From: Rhinolophus ferrumequinum
Taxonomy: Eukaryota > Chordata > Mammalia > Chiroptera > Rhinolophidae
Length of the DNA stretch: 64,000 nucleotides
Assembly (NCBI RefSeq): GCF_004115265.2
Contig: NC_046303.1
Span: 1 to 64,000, forward strand
Direction: 5' to 3'
A program made the translations under genes and the position numbers. Each line of letters begins with the position of its first letter. Position 1 is the stretch's first letter. Positions 45,331 to 56,300 of the stretch are shown piece by piece. The notes beneath the pieces were generated by a model, which saw only the letters and a program-made list of their open reading frames with translations, made no database searches and was not told where the DNA came from.

Positions 45331-46620
45331 AATTTATCGATTTCAATTTTTTTATATTTGCAACACTTCTATACATCTGAAATTACTTCAAAATGAAAAG
45401 CTGTGTATACAAAATGTATGTAAAATGGTATAGAAGACTATGCACTCATCTACTAACAGGAAATAGAAATGAAATTGTCAGTTGCTATTCAACACAACTA
45501 TTTTTTCTTTTCCTTTTCTTGAATTACAGTGTGCAAATTCTGAGGAAATTTTGGAAATTAACATCATTAGTAAACTCTCTATCCAGAGATAATTATCATT
45601 GTACTTGAGGTTTCTATTCTTACAGGAATATATAAACATTTGTAAGAATTTAGGATTACTTGTGCTGTGGGGGAGAACCAAGTAAACAGTGTGGGGGACG
45701 GATGACTCATGAACTAACAGGGCTGATGCTTGAACCAGCTTTGTAAGGTGATGGTTCTGCTTTAGGGGAAGAGAGAGCGGGCTTTCAGGACAGACGGCAG
45801 CCAAGAAGAAAGGAATATAATGGATGCAGTGATGAAAACTGCTTATAGCGAGATAGGCAGAACAATCCTGGATTCTTAAGGGCCTTAGATGACCATGGAT
45901 GTGACCCTTGTAGGCCACAGGGCATCCTTGCAGAGTTTTGGGCAAGAATGCATCGTGATGACATTTACATTTTAGAATTTATGAAGTTGTGTGGAAGACA
46001 GATTAGAGGAATGAGAGAGTGGAAGCCAGGGACTTGGCTGGGGGACCATGGAAATGTCTGTGCTGCATTTTACATTCTAGGTACACATATACAGGTGACC
46101 ATATATCATGGTTTGCCAGACACAGCCCTGATTACATCTTTGCTCCTAATTGTATGGCACCCCATTTCAGTCTCAAAGTGTCTGAGTTTGGAGGATAAAT
46201 ACGGTCTACACACACACACCATAAAACTTTCACAATGTTTACTATGTGAAACGCACTAATCATTTTGTACTCTACCTTATTTTTTTAATGTTGGCTGCAA
46301 CCCATTAACTTATTTCGTGACACACTCATTGTTCCTAACCCAGTTTGAAAAACTCAGACCGAGATGCCTGCCAGGTCTTGGGAAAAGGAGAAGGAGACAG
46401 AAAGTTAAGCTTGCATCTGCTCAGTTTCAGGCCGCGCTTTCCAGCCTTGGCAATGCATGGAAATACCGAAGCCTGACTGAAAATGCACCTCTCCAGGCCG
46501 ACTGCACGTCCAGCTGTGCTATGTGCACGTCTGTGGGCAGACTACCACGTCTGACATGACACACGAGAGTGTCTATACTTACACACTTCAGTTCAAAGCA
46601 GAGCTGAAAACCACTACTTT
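45330..46620. other. Gene-free stretch left of orphan CpG island
   Basis: Unique-looking AT-moderate sequence. I recognise no exon, repeat family or RNA gene in it. Confidence 0.5.
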
Positions 46621-47480
46621 CAGGAGTGCGTGACAGCCGGGGAGGGAGCCCAGGCGGCGGGGCCAGAGCTCGACCGTCGCACCTCCTAGGCGCTCGGCGA
46701 GGCCCTGTTGAACCACCAGCGCCTCTCCCGCCTGCTTCCCCAGGCCCTCGCTGACCCCTCCTCTCGCCCGCGCAGGGACGCGCCTCGCGCGGGACGCCGG
46801 CCCCACAGTGCCCCGCGGCGCGCACGCGCAAGCGGACGCCCCGTCCCCAGCAGCGGGATGGGAAGACGCAGAAGCGGATCTAGAAAGTAAGGATCCCTCC
46901 CGCCCTCGGGCTCCGTGCGAGTGCGTCGATCAGCAAGCGGGGTCGTCACGGCCGCCAACCGAAAGGCGGCTGAGGTGCGGCCGAGCACGGCGACACCTGC
47001 CAGGAGGGAGGCGGAAGCGCCCCTGGCGCAGCCTAAGAAGGGCGCGGCGAGCGGCTGGCGTCTCGTAATGCTTGCGTCCTGCGGACCGAGGCCGGTGTCA
47101 CGCGGGGTTGCGTCCGGAGGGGCAGGGTCGGCATCACGTGGGATTGAGACCTAAGGGCGGGGCTGGCGTCACATGGGGGTTGCGACCTACGGGGTGGGGC
47201 CGGCGTCACGTGTGTTTGCGTCGTGAGGGGCGGGGCTGGCGTCACGTGGGGCTGGCGTCTCTCGGGAGGGGTCCGTCTGGGCAGGGCTACGCGGAATGAC
47301 GGGCCTCTTAGCAGCGTCTGCTGCTGCGACGCGCGTTCTGCATCGCCTGGGTTCCTGTACTTGGGTGGCGGTGGCCGCGGGGTGGCGCCAGGCTCCTGAG
47401 GAAGGAGGGCCTTCTCTTGTGAGGTGTCTGGAGGGTTGGGCAGAAGAATCGTGGTTGGTGCTGGGTCTTCCGGGGTGAGT
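46620..47480. promoter_or_regulatory. Orphan CpG island
   Basis: Strong CpG density starts near 46620 and ends near 47480. No recognised coding exon lies in it. On the plus strand there are credible splice donors at 46887 (GAAA|GTAAGG) and 47475 (GG|GTGAGT). A polypyrimidine-AG acceptor precedes 47575, and a further donor-like GTAAGA lies at 47615. A plus-strand non-coding transcript or a 5' UTR is therefore plausible. The right half carries a 36-bp minisatellite. Confidence 0.6.
47091..47271 (+). repeat. 36-bp minisatellite of alternating E-box and GC-box motifs, 5 units
   Basis: Units span 47091-47126, 47127-47162, 47163-47199, 47200-47235 and 47236-47271. Each starts (C/G)(C/T)(C/G)GGCGTCACGTGGG-like and ends in a G-rich GGGGCGGGG-like box. 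TCACGTG is intact in units 2, 4 and 5; units 1 and 3 have TCACGCG and TCACATG. Confidence 0.85.
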
Positions 47481-48565
47481 GGGAACTCTGTAGGTAAAGA
47501 GACTGGGGCGCTCTGGACCTTGGTGCTAGGACAGGGTGTCGGTAGGAGAGGGTGTCTCTGCCTTTTTCTTCCAGGTACAACAGACTAGCGAGAGACTGAT
47601 CACAGAAATGCTGCGTAAGAGCCTCGGAAATTTTGCGGGAGACGTCCAAGAGAAGCTAGCCAGTTAGAGGTTCTCGGTGACCCTTCGAGCTGCTGGCTGA
47701 GCCGCTCACAGAATGCCTTCTCTTCTATGAACAAATGCTGGTCTCCCCTTTTCTCCAACCTCAGCAGATTGGTGCCACTCTCAGCCACGTGGCTTTGACC
47801 GTAGCATATCTTGGATGACAAATCAGTAGTCACTGTTAGAATTTGCTGCCTTCCTAGCGATACTGGAATGAGTTTCTCCACCCCACTCACTGCTGATCTA
47901 TTGGGGGTACAGTGCACTTTATGCCTCGCCTGCCGGGCCTCTCTCGGGATGGTGTCACTTTCCTTTGGCACCACACGGCCCTCAGCCTCGCCCCTCATTT
48001 CTTGAAACTGAGTGCCCAGGAAAGAGCCGGCTGGCTTTTGTCACATCTCATCTGCAGCAAACCATGTCCCGAGGAGTCAGCTCATCCTAGGAGTCTCCTG
48101 GGAGTTGTAAACAGTGTCACTGGGAAGTGGGGGCCTGATCCCATGGATACCACCACTTTCCCTGCAGTGCCACATGCTGGCATCACCCCTCACACCGAGA
48201 AGCAGCAAAAGAATGTCATGGTACAAAGCACAGAACACCCTGGAGAGATGACTATCTTTTTTGAAGCAAGAGCAGAATTATGAAACCTGGAGAGATTTGG
48301 GTTGTGGTTTTCTATGCGATGAGATTTTTCACCATCCCATCTCCCTCCCTTGGCACCTATGCTAAGTCCAGTGTGAGCCAACCACAGACCAGAGCACAGG
48401 GAGAGGGAGTGACTTGTAAATGTAAATTAGAATGTCATTCGCTCAGAACCCTAAACGATAACTGGCACTTAAGTCTCCTTTTTTGCAGGCAGAACAGGCT
48501 CTGCAGGTCCTTGACTCAGACCTTGGGGCTCTGAGGCAACATGTTAAGGGTTGAGAGCTTTCCTA

Positions 48566-48740
48566 CCATGTTTCCCTGAAAATAAGACCTAGCCGGACAA
48601 TCAGCTCTAATGCGTTCTCTGGAGCAAAAGTTAATATTAAAAAATATAATAAAATTAATTGTATTAAATTATTATTAAAATTGTTGATTATACTAATTTT
48701 TATTATATTATTAATATATTTAAAAAATAATATAAGACTC
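48566..48740 (+). mobile_element. Partial copy of the palindromic MITE seen at 41.7 kb
   Basis: The left end 'gtttccctgaaaataagacc', then 'agctctaatgcg' and 'ggagcaaaagttaatatt' match the left arm of the 41716-41968 element, and TA precedes it. The middle has become AT-rich low-complexity sequence. No right terminal repeat is recognisable. Confidence 0.65.
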
Positions 48741-50990
48741 CTTTGGTCTTTGCTTAAACAAAATGTTAAATCTTCATAGATGGGGAGAATACCATCACTG
48801 TGGTGTCCCCTGGGAAGGCTGTGCCACTTTAGACAGTCACAATGCTCCTTGCAGCCAGGTGTCACAAAGCAAGGGAAGGTGGAATAGGCTCACATGTCAG
48901 AGACAAGTCAGAGGCTGAGAGGGAAAATCCAGACCCAAATTGGTGTTGAGACCGTGGGTGCCTTTCAAGAATATTAGCTTATGACTCCCAAGAAGCTGAG
49001 TTTCCTGAGTCCAGTCAAAATTCCCCCATGCCTGCTCTCTGTTGGAGATGCATGGTAGAGAAAGTGAAATCAGTCCTTTGGGATTCCCCGCAGAAATTAT
49101 CATTCACCCTTTGCAAGCCTGAGTGGTGATGTATACCTGCCAGACCCCTCAGATAGGCGTGCCCCAGCAGTCTGCTTGGACTCACCCCCTAGGAAACACA
49201 TCTGCTTGTTACATTTTTCAGGGCTCAGGTCAGCCTGAAGAAAAGGTTTCTTAGGTTGAAAAGCTTATTTTAGGATGCACTCTGGTGTGGGCAGCTTCCC
49301 TATAACCCACATGAGCAGCTGTTACGTGTCCTAGGCAAGTCCCAGGTAGGCAGCTGGACAACAGATCCAAAAAGCCAGCTGTGGGGTGAGGTGGTTTTTT
49401 ACTCTGTGGACCAGAGAAGGCAGGGAGACATAAGATCTTAAGCAATTGATCCACTGTGAACAAATGACTGTTAACTACACCCAGAAGCATCTGGGTTTTC
49501 TGCATAGCTCTGAGATCTTTATCCTTTGTCAGGCTCCCGGAAGAACCAGGAGTTCCAAGGATATGGCAAAGGGTCAAAATCTTACTAGAGATAAAATGCA
49601 AGAATGCAAACAGTCCAGGCCTAGCAGCTCACAGCTGAGCAGTATGTCAATGCTGAGAGAGCCCACAGCAGCTCACTCAGGTGCTCAGGGATGGGCATGT
49701 TTCTGTTTCTGACATTCAAGGTCTCTTTAAATGCCAGGGAGGTGCTGGTGGGACAGGTCTCCAGCACTCCTGGCCTGAGGTCTGTCCCTGGTATGCAAAG
49801 GGAGGCAGAGCAGAAGCCTCAAGGTCAACATGGGCCCCTAGTCTCTCCCACCCTGCCAGCCCCTCCCTCCTGCACCTCTTCTCACTGACCACACTCCTAC
49901 CCTGGCAATGCTGGTAAGGGCTGGGCCTGGATTAGATCTAGTCCAGGAATGGAGGAATGGAGGACATGGCTGCCAGCACCCGTGAAGGTAGGAGCGCTCC
50001 CTTGCCTGCTGTCCTTTAGCAAGAGGAGGAAGGACTCGTCGTTCTCCGTCTTCAGTCTGTTGGTTTCATTGTTGCCACCACCCAGGTTTCTCCCATTGAT
50101 AGATTTTATTAATAATAAAATCACAAAACCATAAAGAACCTGCAAAACCTATCAGACCAGATAGTGGATTCTTAATTTTCCTTAAAACGTCTCCTTCACC
50201 CCCCACCACGTCTCCCAGGACCCCACTCTCTACCCTCTGGGGGAAGTTGGCCATTTCTGCATTTAGTGTCAAAGGCACAGCAGTGCAGTCTTGGGAGTCA
50301 CCCTGACCCAGAAGGGACTGACAGTCTGTCAACATCTTTGGGTTAAAATGTCAGCAAAGGTGCAGTGAACCTGTAGAATCATCTTGCCCATGACTCCGGC
50401 TCTTTGAACCTGTCCTGTCGGGGGTGCTGCAGGCCCCTGGCAGCAGGAAGCATGGCTGAGGCTTCAGGCAAGACCTGAGCAGACAGCCTCACGGCAAGAG
50501 CTGTGTGAGCAGCAAGAGTGCAGCTGAGCCTCTGTGAATTGTTAGGGTGGCAGGAACCAGCGCCCCTCCTCCTGGGAGCCACCTCAAACTGACTTCTGGC
50601 TGCCCCCCTCAGAGCCCAGCCCAAGGTCACTGCCTACTGGCAGGCCTACAACCCAGACCAGGGTCAGGGCTGTAGCCCTCTCACCTCCCTGCCATTGACT
50701 GACTGTTACTCTCTGTTCACATCATAACATGGACTCAACTATGTAAGTTTTTGTTTTTTTAACGTCTCAAGATACGAAGTATTTGTTTACTGCACACTAC
50801 TTACCATGCAGCATAAACAAGATTTTAGGGCAGGAAAAACAGTAATTCCATTTCTCTAACTGTCTCTTAACTGTGGCCATGTGAGGCTGGAGCAGAGAGA
50901 TGTAATCCTGGTGGTTTTAAGAAAATGATTTTTCTGCTAATTGACACTTCTGTTGATGAGGATTTTGAATAGCTATCATTTTTTACTGAT

Positions 50991-51348
50991 TGCTATGGTC
51001 TGAATGACTGTGACCCACCCCAAAATTTCCTATATTTCAATCTTACCCCCAAGGTGATAATATTAGGAGGTGGGGCCTTCGGGAAGTGACTAGCTTATAA
51101 AGGTGGTGCCTCATGAATGGCATTTGTACACTTTTAAGAGAGACCCCAGAGAGCTCCTTTGCCCCTTCCACCACGTAAGGACACAGCAAAAAGATGGCCA
51201 TCTATAAACTAAGAAGAAGGCCCTCACCAGACACAGAATCTACTGGTGCCATGATGGACTTCCAGCCTCCAGGACTGTGAGAAATTCCTGTTGTTTATAA
51301 GCCGCCCGCTCTAGTATTTGGTGATAACAGCCCGAACAGACTGAAGTA
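50991..51348 (+). repeat. MLT1 (ERVL-MaLR) solo LTR fossil
   Basis: The full motif order of an MLT1A/B LTR is present: 'tgctatggtctgaat', 'attaggaggtggggcctt', 'agagaccccagagagctcc', 'ccttccaccacgtaagga', 'ccagcctccaggactgtgaga' and 'cccgaacagactgaagta'. No internal region is attached. The age is about that of early eutherians. Confidence 0.8.
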
Positions 51349-51814
51349 CTGGTCTTGCTGTTCTTGTCAGACAGTTCTTTTTCTTAATGCCATTGGTTCC
51401 CTCTATCCTGTGGGCTCCAGAGGGAGCCTATCAGCAAGATCTTCCCTCCACACTTGGACCCAGGTGTATTTAGGACACGGTCAAGTACCCTCAAAATGTG
51501 GAGGACACACATTCAGGGCTCTGGTTTTTTGCCCTGAATCTGCCATCTAATCTACAAGGAGAGCATCAGGAAGTAAAGCAGATCTGAGTTTATCCACATG
51601 CAAGTAAAGAGGCTGTGTGAATGGCAGAGAAGTTAGGGAGAAGAGAGAGGAGTCCCAGGAATGACCTCTGGAGACATCTCTATCAAACTGAGGAACAGCC
51701 GAGCAAAAAGAGAAGGACGCTGAAAGGAGACAAAGTCAAAAGCAGGAGTGGGAGGGAGGGAGGGGGCGTAGAGATGGTCCACACGTGGCAGTCAGAGGGC
51801 TCTTTCCAATCACG

Positions 51815-52080
51815 TGCTCTCTAAAGCTCCCCAGAGATTCTGCTACACCTAGAATAAAACCCAAAGCCCTTCCCCACCCACAGGGTCCTACAGGATCTAG
51901 CCTCCGCCCCGGCTCCTTCCCTCTCCTCCTCGTGCTCCCACCTCAGAGCCCCAACACATCTCGTTCCCTCTGCCTGGAGCACTTCTGCCCAAGCTTCCTC
52001 AGCTGCCCCCAGCCCCACATTCACTCTCTGCTCCAGTGTGACCCTCCTCAGAAAGGCCTTCCCTAGCCTGTCAGGCCGAC
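51815..52080. repeat. L2-like LINE fragment
   Basis: The motifs 'agaataaaacccaaagccct', 'ctctgcctggagcacttctgcc' and 'ctcagaaaggccttccct' are those of the L2 3' region. A related copy lies at 54880-55330. Confidence 0.55.
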
Positions 52081-52859
52081 AGACTCGCGGGCTAGAACAG
52101 GAAGCGGAATCCTGGCGTCCCCAACTCCCCACCAGGGACCATCCTCACAGCCTTGTCAGCGGAGCCTGGGTCTGCCTGCGGCTCCCTCAGCAGTGTGCAC
52201 GGACCTGGTCACCACTGACCTCGTCTGCTTCCAGCACAGAGATCGGACTGTGGCCCGCACAGCCTGATTCAGGCAAGATGGGCTCTCCCCAAGTTGACTG
52301 AATGTTGAAAAGTCCTCCTAGACTTCTTAAGGGTCCAGGGACCCCAGGCTCGCGACTGGCAGCCAAGTGGACAGAGGAAACTGGTCACTAGCTGTTTAAA
52401 TAGGCACATTCCCAGAGACAGAAGAGCACTGGAAGAGGAGCCAAGGAGAAGGCAGAACAGTGAGGCTGGCTGAGGGCTGCAGCCAAGTCCTCCACGCCTC
52501 AGAGGACCAGCAATCAGAAGACGGAGGGCGGCGCGAACGGGGTTCTGTAGTTTAGGGAGGTGTGAGTTCCCCAGGGCAGGAAAGGGAGTTGTGAGCGGCC
52601 TGGCCCCTGGCCCCCATTTTCCCTCGGGGAGGTCACGGCCGCAGGGACATCTGTGCACAAAGGAACTGGCCTCCTTCCGGGCAGGACCTGCCAAGAACCA
52701 GCGGGGAAGGCCGGTGAGGGCGAGGAAGCACAACAGCCTCTTGAGTTCGGTTTGTGGCGGTGTGGTCGTCACTTAGCCTTCGTTCCCATCCATGTCCTCG
52801 TTAACTTGTGCTTGCTTCCTTCATAGCTCCGACTTCCTGGAAGAGTCCGGGTGGAGGGA

Positions 52860-53330
52860 GGCTCTCATGCATCCAAGTTCTCAATAAGCGCATTCGCTGT
52901 GAGGAGACTTAGAAGACGACAGGCACAGCGCTCCGCGCAGCAGCCAACGGGCTGGGCCCGCGAGGGCCCTGCGCACACGGCGAGCGCCCGCCGCCTCCTC
53001 GCAGCCCTCAACGCGGCCCTGGCGCTCCGCTCACCGCGGCGCCCTCTCGCAGTGCTTCCGCTTCCGGCGTCGGGGCGGGGCTTCCGGCCGTCGGGGGCGG
53101 GGTGGGCCCGGAAGCGGCGGCGGCGGCGCGGGGACCGAGGAGCTGGCCATGGCTGCGAACCTGAGCCGGAACGGGCCGGCACTGCAGGAGGCCTACGTGC
53201 GGGTGGTCACCGAGAAGTCCCCGACCAACTGGTGGGCGCCGAGGCGGGCCGGGGCCGTGGGCGGGCCGGACCGGGGGGAGCCTGGGGGCGCGGCTGTGCC
53301 CCACGCCTGGTGGTTCGGAGCCGCACTCCG
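52860..53330 (+). promoter_or_regulatory. DBNL: CpG-island promoter of DBNL
   Basis: Dense CpG surrounds the DBNL start codon at 53149. Several GC boxes (ggggcgggg) lie between 53075 and 53105, and a CGG-rich run sits just before the ATG. No TATA box is visible. Confidence 0.8.
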
Positions 53331-56300
53331 GAGGTGCTGTCCCCCACCCTTGTCACCCCGTCCCCCGCCGTGCGTGAGTCCCCGGGCCCTCCCCGTCCCT
53401 CCGGCCGCCGGCCTCGGCCTGTTGGACTCCGTGCCGGGCTGCGCTTGGTGGCTTCGCCAGCTTCTCCTTTTCTGCCCGGGGACTTCACAGCCCTCCCTGA
53501 GAAAGAGGAAGCCACGCCCGGCTCCTTGCCAACGCTGTGTTCAGGGATGGCCTCTGAGAGCGGTGTGGCAGCCCGGCTGGCACTGGGAGGCTTGCCCCGG
53601 AGGCGTTACACAGGGAGCTCGGGGGGTTGGGTCCCTGGTTCTCTGTGAATGCGGATTTCAGAACCTCCCTTTCTCCAACAATGCTCCTCCCTGTGCCTCA
53701 GCCATGAGGAGATGAATGAAACAACGATGATGGCCACCCTCTTTCTTCCACCTCCCTATACCGTCCTCTGCTAAGCTGGCAACATTCAGGTCTCCTCCTG
53801 GGGTTCATGGGGTTTGGTAATACTGGAAGCCCGGATCTGCAAGCTCTGCGATGGCCCTGGACAGCCACGCAGAGGGTCAGCTCTCTTCTGCACGCGGTGG
53901 TAGCTGTGGATGGTAATTCTCTGTCACCGTCCCGTTTGCTTCGTTTTCACTTCCAGTTCTAAGAAATGCTGAGTTTGGTGGACTAAGATGACCAGCTTTT
54001 GGGAGCAGGGCCCACTGGGTGGGGCTGCTACTGGGACTGGTCTCTACTTGTCAATGCTGCTGCTTTCCCATCTCTGCCTTCCCTGGTGCCCAGCGCGGAC
54101 TGGCTTTCACACAGTGTACTACTGGCCACTGAGCATGTCATAGCCTTTCCTGTCCGTCAGCCCCAGGCCTTTTGGGGAGGAGCTGCCTGGGGCGAAGTGG
54201 AGGTGGGCGCCCTGTGTGGGACGTGTGCACAGTTTTCCAGGGGAGACAAGCAGCACGGTTTCTGTTTGGAAAGCATCTCTTCTAAATAGGGAAAGGTGTC
54301 TAGTAACTAGTACTGTTTCTTTGCCTTCTCTTCTTCATAATCCTATAGGAAGTTCGCCCACCTGTCTAGGTACGGTTATTTCCGTAAGGAGACTTGGGGG
54401 ATGTCAGCCCCCTACCTCTCTGTCTCCTGTCCTCAGAGGACCTTTGCTGGTGTTCCAAACCCTGGGGAAAGTGCCTCCACCTGAGTGCCCAGTTCTCACA
54501 CCCACATGAGGCCACCTGCTTTGGAACCCAGAAGCGTGTTTGCCCCTCTGCAGTCCAGCCCAGTTAGGGTTCTGCTCCTTTACGTGTAATCCTTTCTGAC
54601 TTACCTAGAAGACTCCTGGGCGTACTAATGGGCCTTCCTTCCATGTCTCTCTGTCCTCAGTCTTCTCAGGCCTCCCTTGGGCTTCTAACCAGAGCTGCCT
54701 GCTACCCCCGAGGTCTGCAGCTGATCTGCCCCATCCCCTCTCTGCCACTCAGGGTGCCGAGCCTCCTCACCTACCCCCAGGCTCCCATGGCACTTGGGGG
54801 CTGAACCACTGAGCAGCTTGAAGTCCTGGCCTCTGTCTTCATTGTCAACAGATATGGTGTGGCAGGTCCCCACTCATTAGCTGAAAAACATCTAGACCAC
54901 GTCACTTCCCTGATTATAACTGCAGGGGCTTTGGCTGTACCTTACATAAAGCCCCGACGCCTCGCCCCGGCTGACACCCTGCACACCAGCTCCTGACCTC
55001 CACTCCTGCCGCCCTGCCGCTCACCACACTGACCACACCTGCTTACCACCACTGGCCTCCTCCCCTTCCTCACCTTGCAAGCCGGTTTCTCCTCAGAGCC
55101 CTTGTGCGTGGCTGCTTCCTCTGCCTGGAGCGCCCTTCCACCTCATCCCACGGGGCTCCCCAAACCTCAGTTCTCAGCCCCGTGGCTGCCCTCTTGGAGG
55201 GCCCTTCCTCAATTCCCGGCTCCCTGTTTGGCTTCTGCCAGACAGCCTCACCTGTCGCCTTTCTGCCTTTACCAGAAGGGGTGGGGTGGGCACTGTCCCT
55301 AGTGCAGGACTGTAATGTGTGGTGGGAGCTCAGGTGAAGGCCGGACTCGGCGCAAAAGGAGATAGAGGATATTGGAGCAGGGGTCTGCGGTGCGGGAGGC
55401 CGTGGAAGACTTCACATGCAGAGTGGGTGGCATCAGGCTGGGCTCGAAGGCCGGTGGGGTGGGCAGCCGCCACCACGTCCGCTCTGCGTCCTGCTCTTTC
55501 TCTTAGTTCTCCCAGTTCTCCCTCCCCACGTGGTAGTAGCAGCACATGTGTCTTCTTCCTGCTCCTGCTCCAGCACCTGACAGCACGTTCGTGTTGACGT
55601 GTGTGCTGCTTTGTCTTGCGATAGGAAGTAAGTCCCATTGGCAGGGTTTCTTGGGGATTATTCGTAGCTGCAGCCCCACTGCCACGTGTTTTGGGAAGGA
55701 ATGACCAAGTTATAAGGTGCTCAGCACCCATGCTCGTGCCCTGCACAGGCCAGCGCTCCATTTCTTTCCATGTTGATGTGAAAGAAGAGCGGAACTGGAT
55801 TGAAAGTGGAAATGAGCCTCTGAACTGGAACATCTGAGAAAGTGGCTGAGACGACCCAGGGAGAAGGGGCAGGAAGTCAGATGGTTAGGTGGCAGGCATG
55901 GAGCATGGCTCTGACTAGCTGCGGGGTCCCTTTGTGGTGGAAGAGCTGGGCCGAGTGGCCATCTCGATCCCCTGCTGCTTGTCTGGGAGGATGACGGGCC
56001 AGGACACCCACCACCAGAGTGCATGCTGACAGGCTAGACCCACTTTTCCCTTTGACTTGCTGTGCGGTGGTCAGCCCACATTGCCTGGAGCTGAGCTGCG
56101 AGTCGGTGTTGGTGGCTGGACTTCCGGAAGCCACCTCTTCTACAATGTCCCCCCTGGGTATCCGCCACCTCCCACATCTTTTCCCTGTTTCTCTGAGTGC
56201 TCCCTTCAGTGTTTTCTCTCCCTCATTCTCTCTCCTCTCCTGGGAAGCGTGGTTCTTTCCTGGCAGCTTGTCCCCCTGTCAACCAGATCCTCTAGGCCTG

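Larger units (their letters stand above)
47500..52850. other. Gene-free stretch between orphan CpG island and DBNL
   Basis: It holds a partial MITE, an MLT1 LTR fossil and an L2-like fragment. A search by eye for the UBE2D4 exons (for example the codons for HPNINSNGSICLDIL or CDPNPDDPLVPEIA) found nothing on either strand. Confidence 0.45.

Noticed and set aside
47296-47478. A 60-codon frame in the orphan CpG island, followed by a good donor
   Set aside because: Joining it to the next acceptor (47575) runs into a stop after a few codons, and the peptide resembles nothing I know. It is kept only as a transcript hint.
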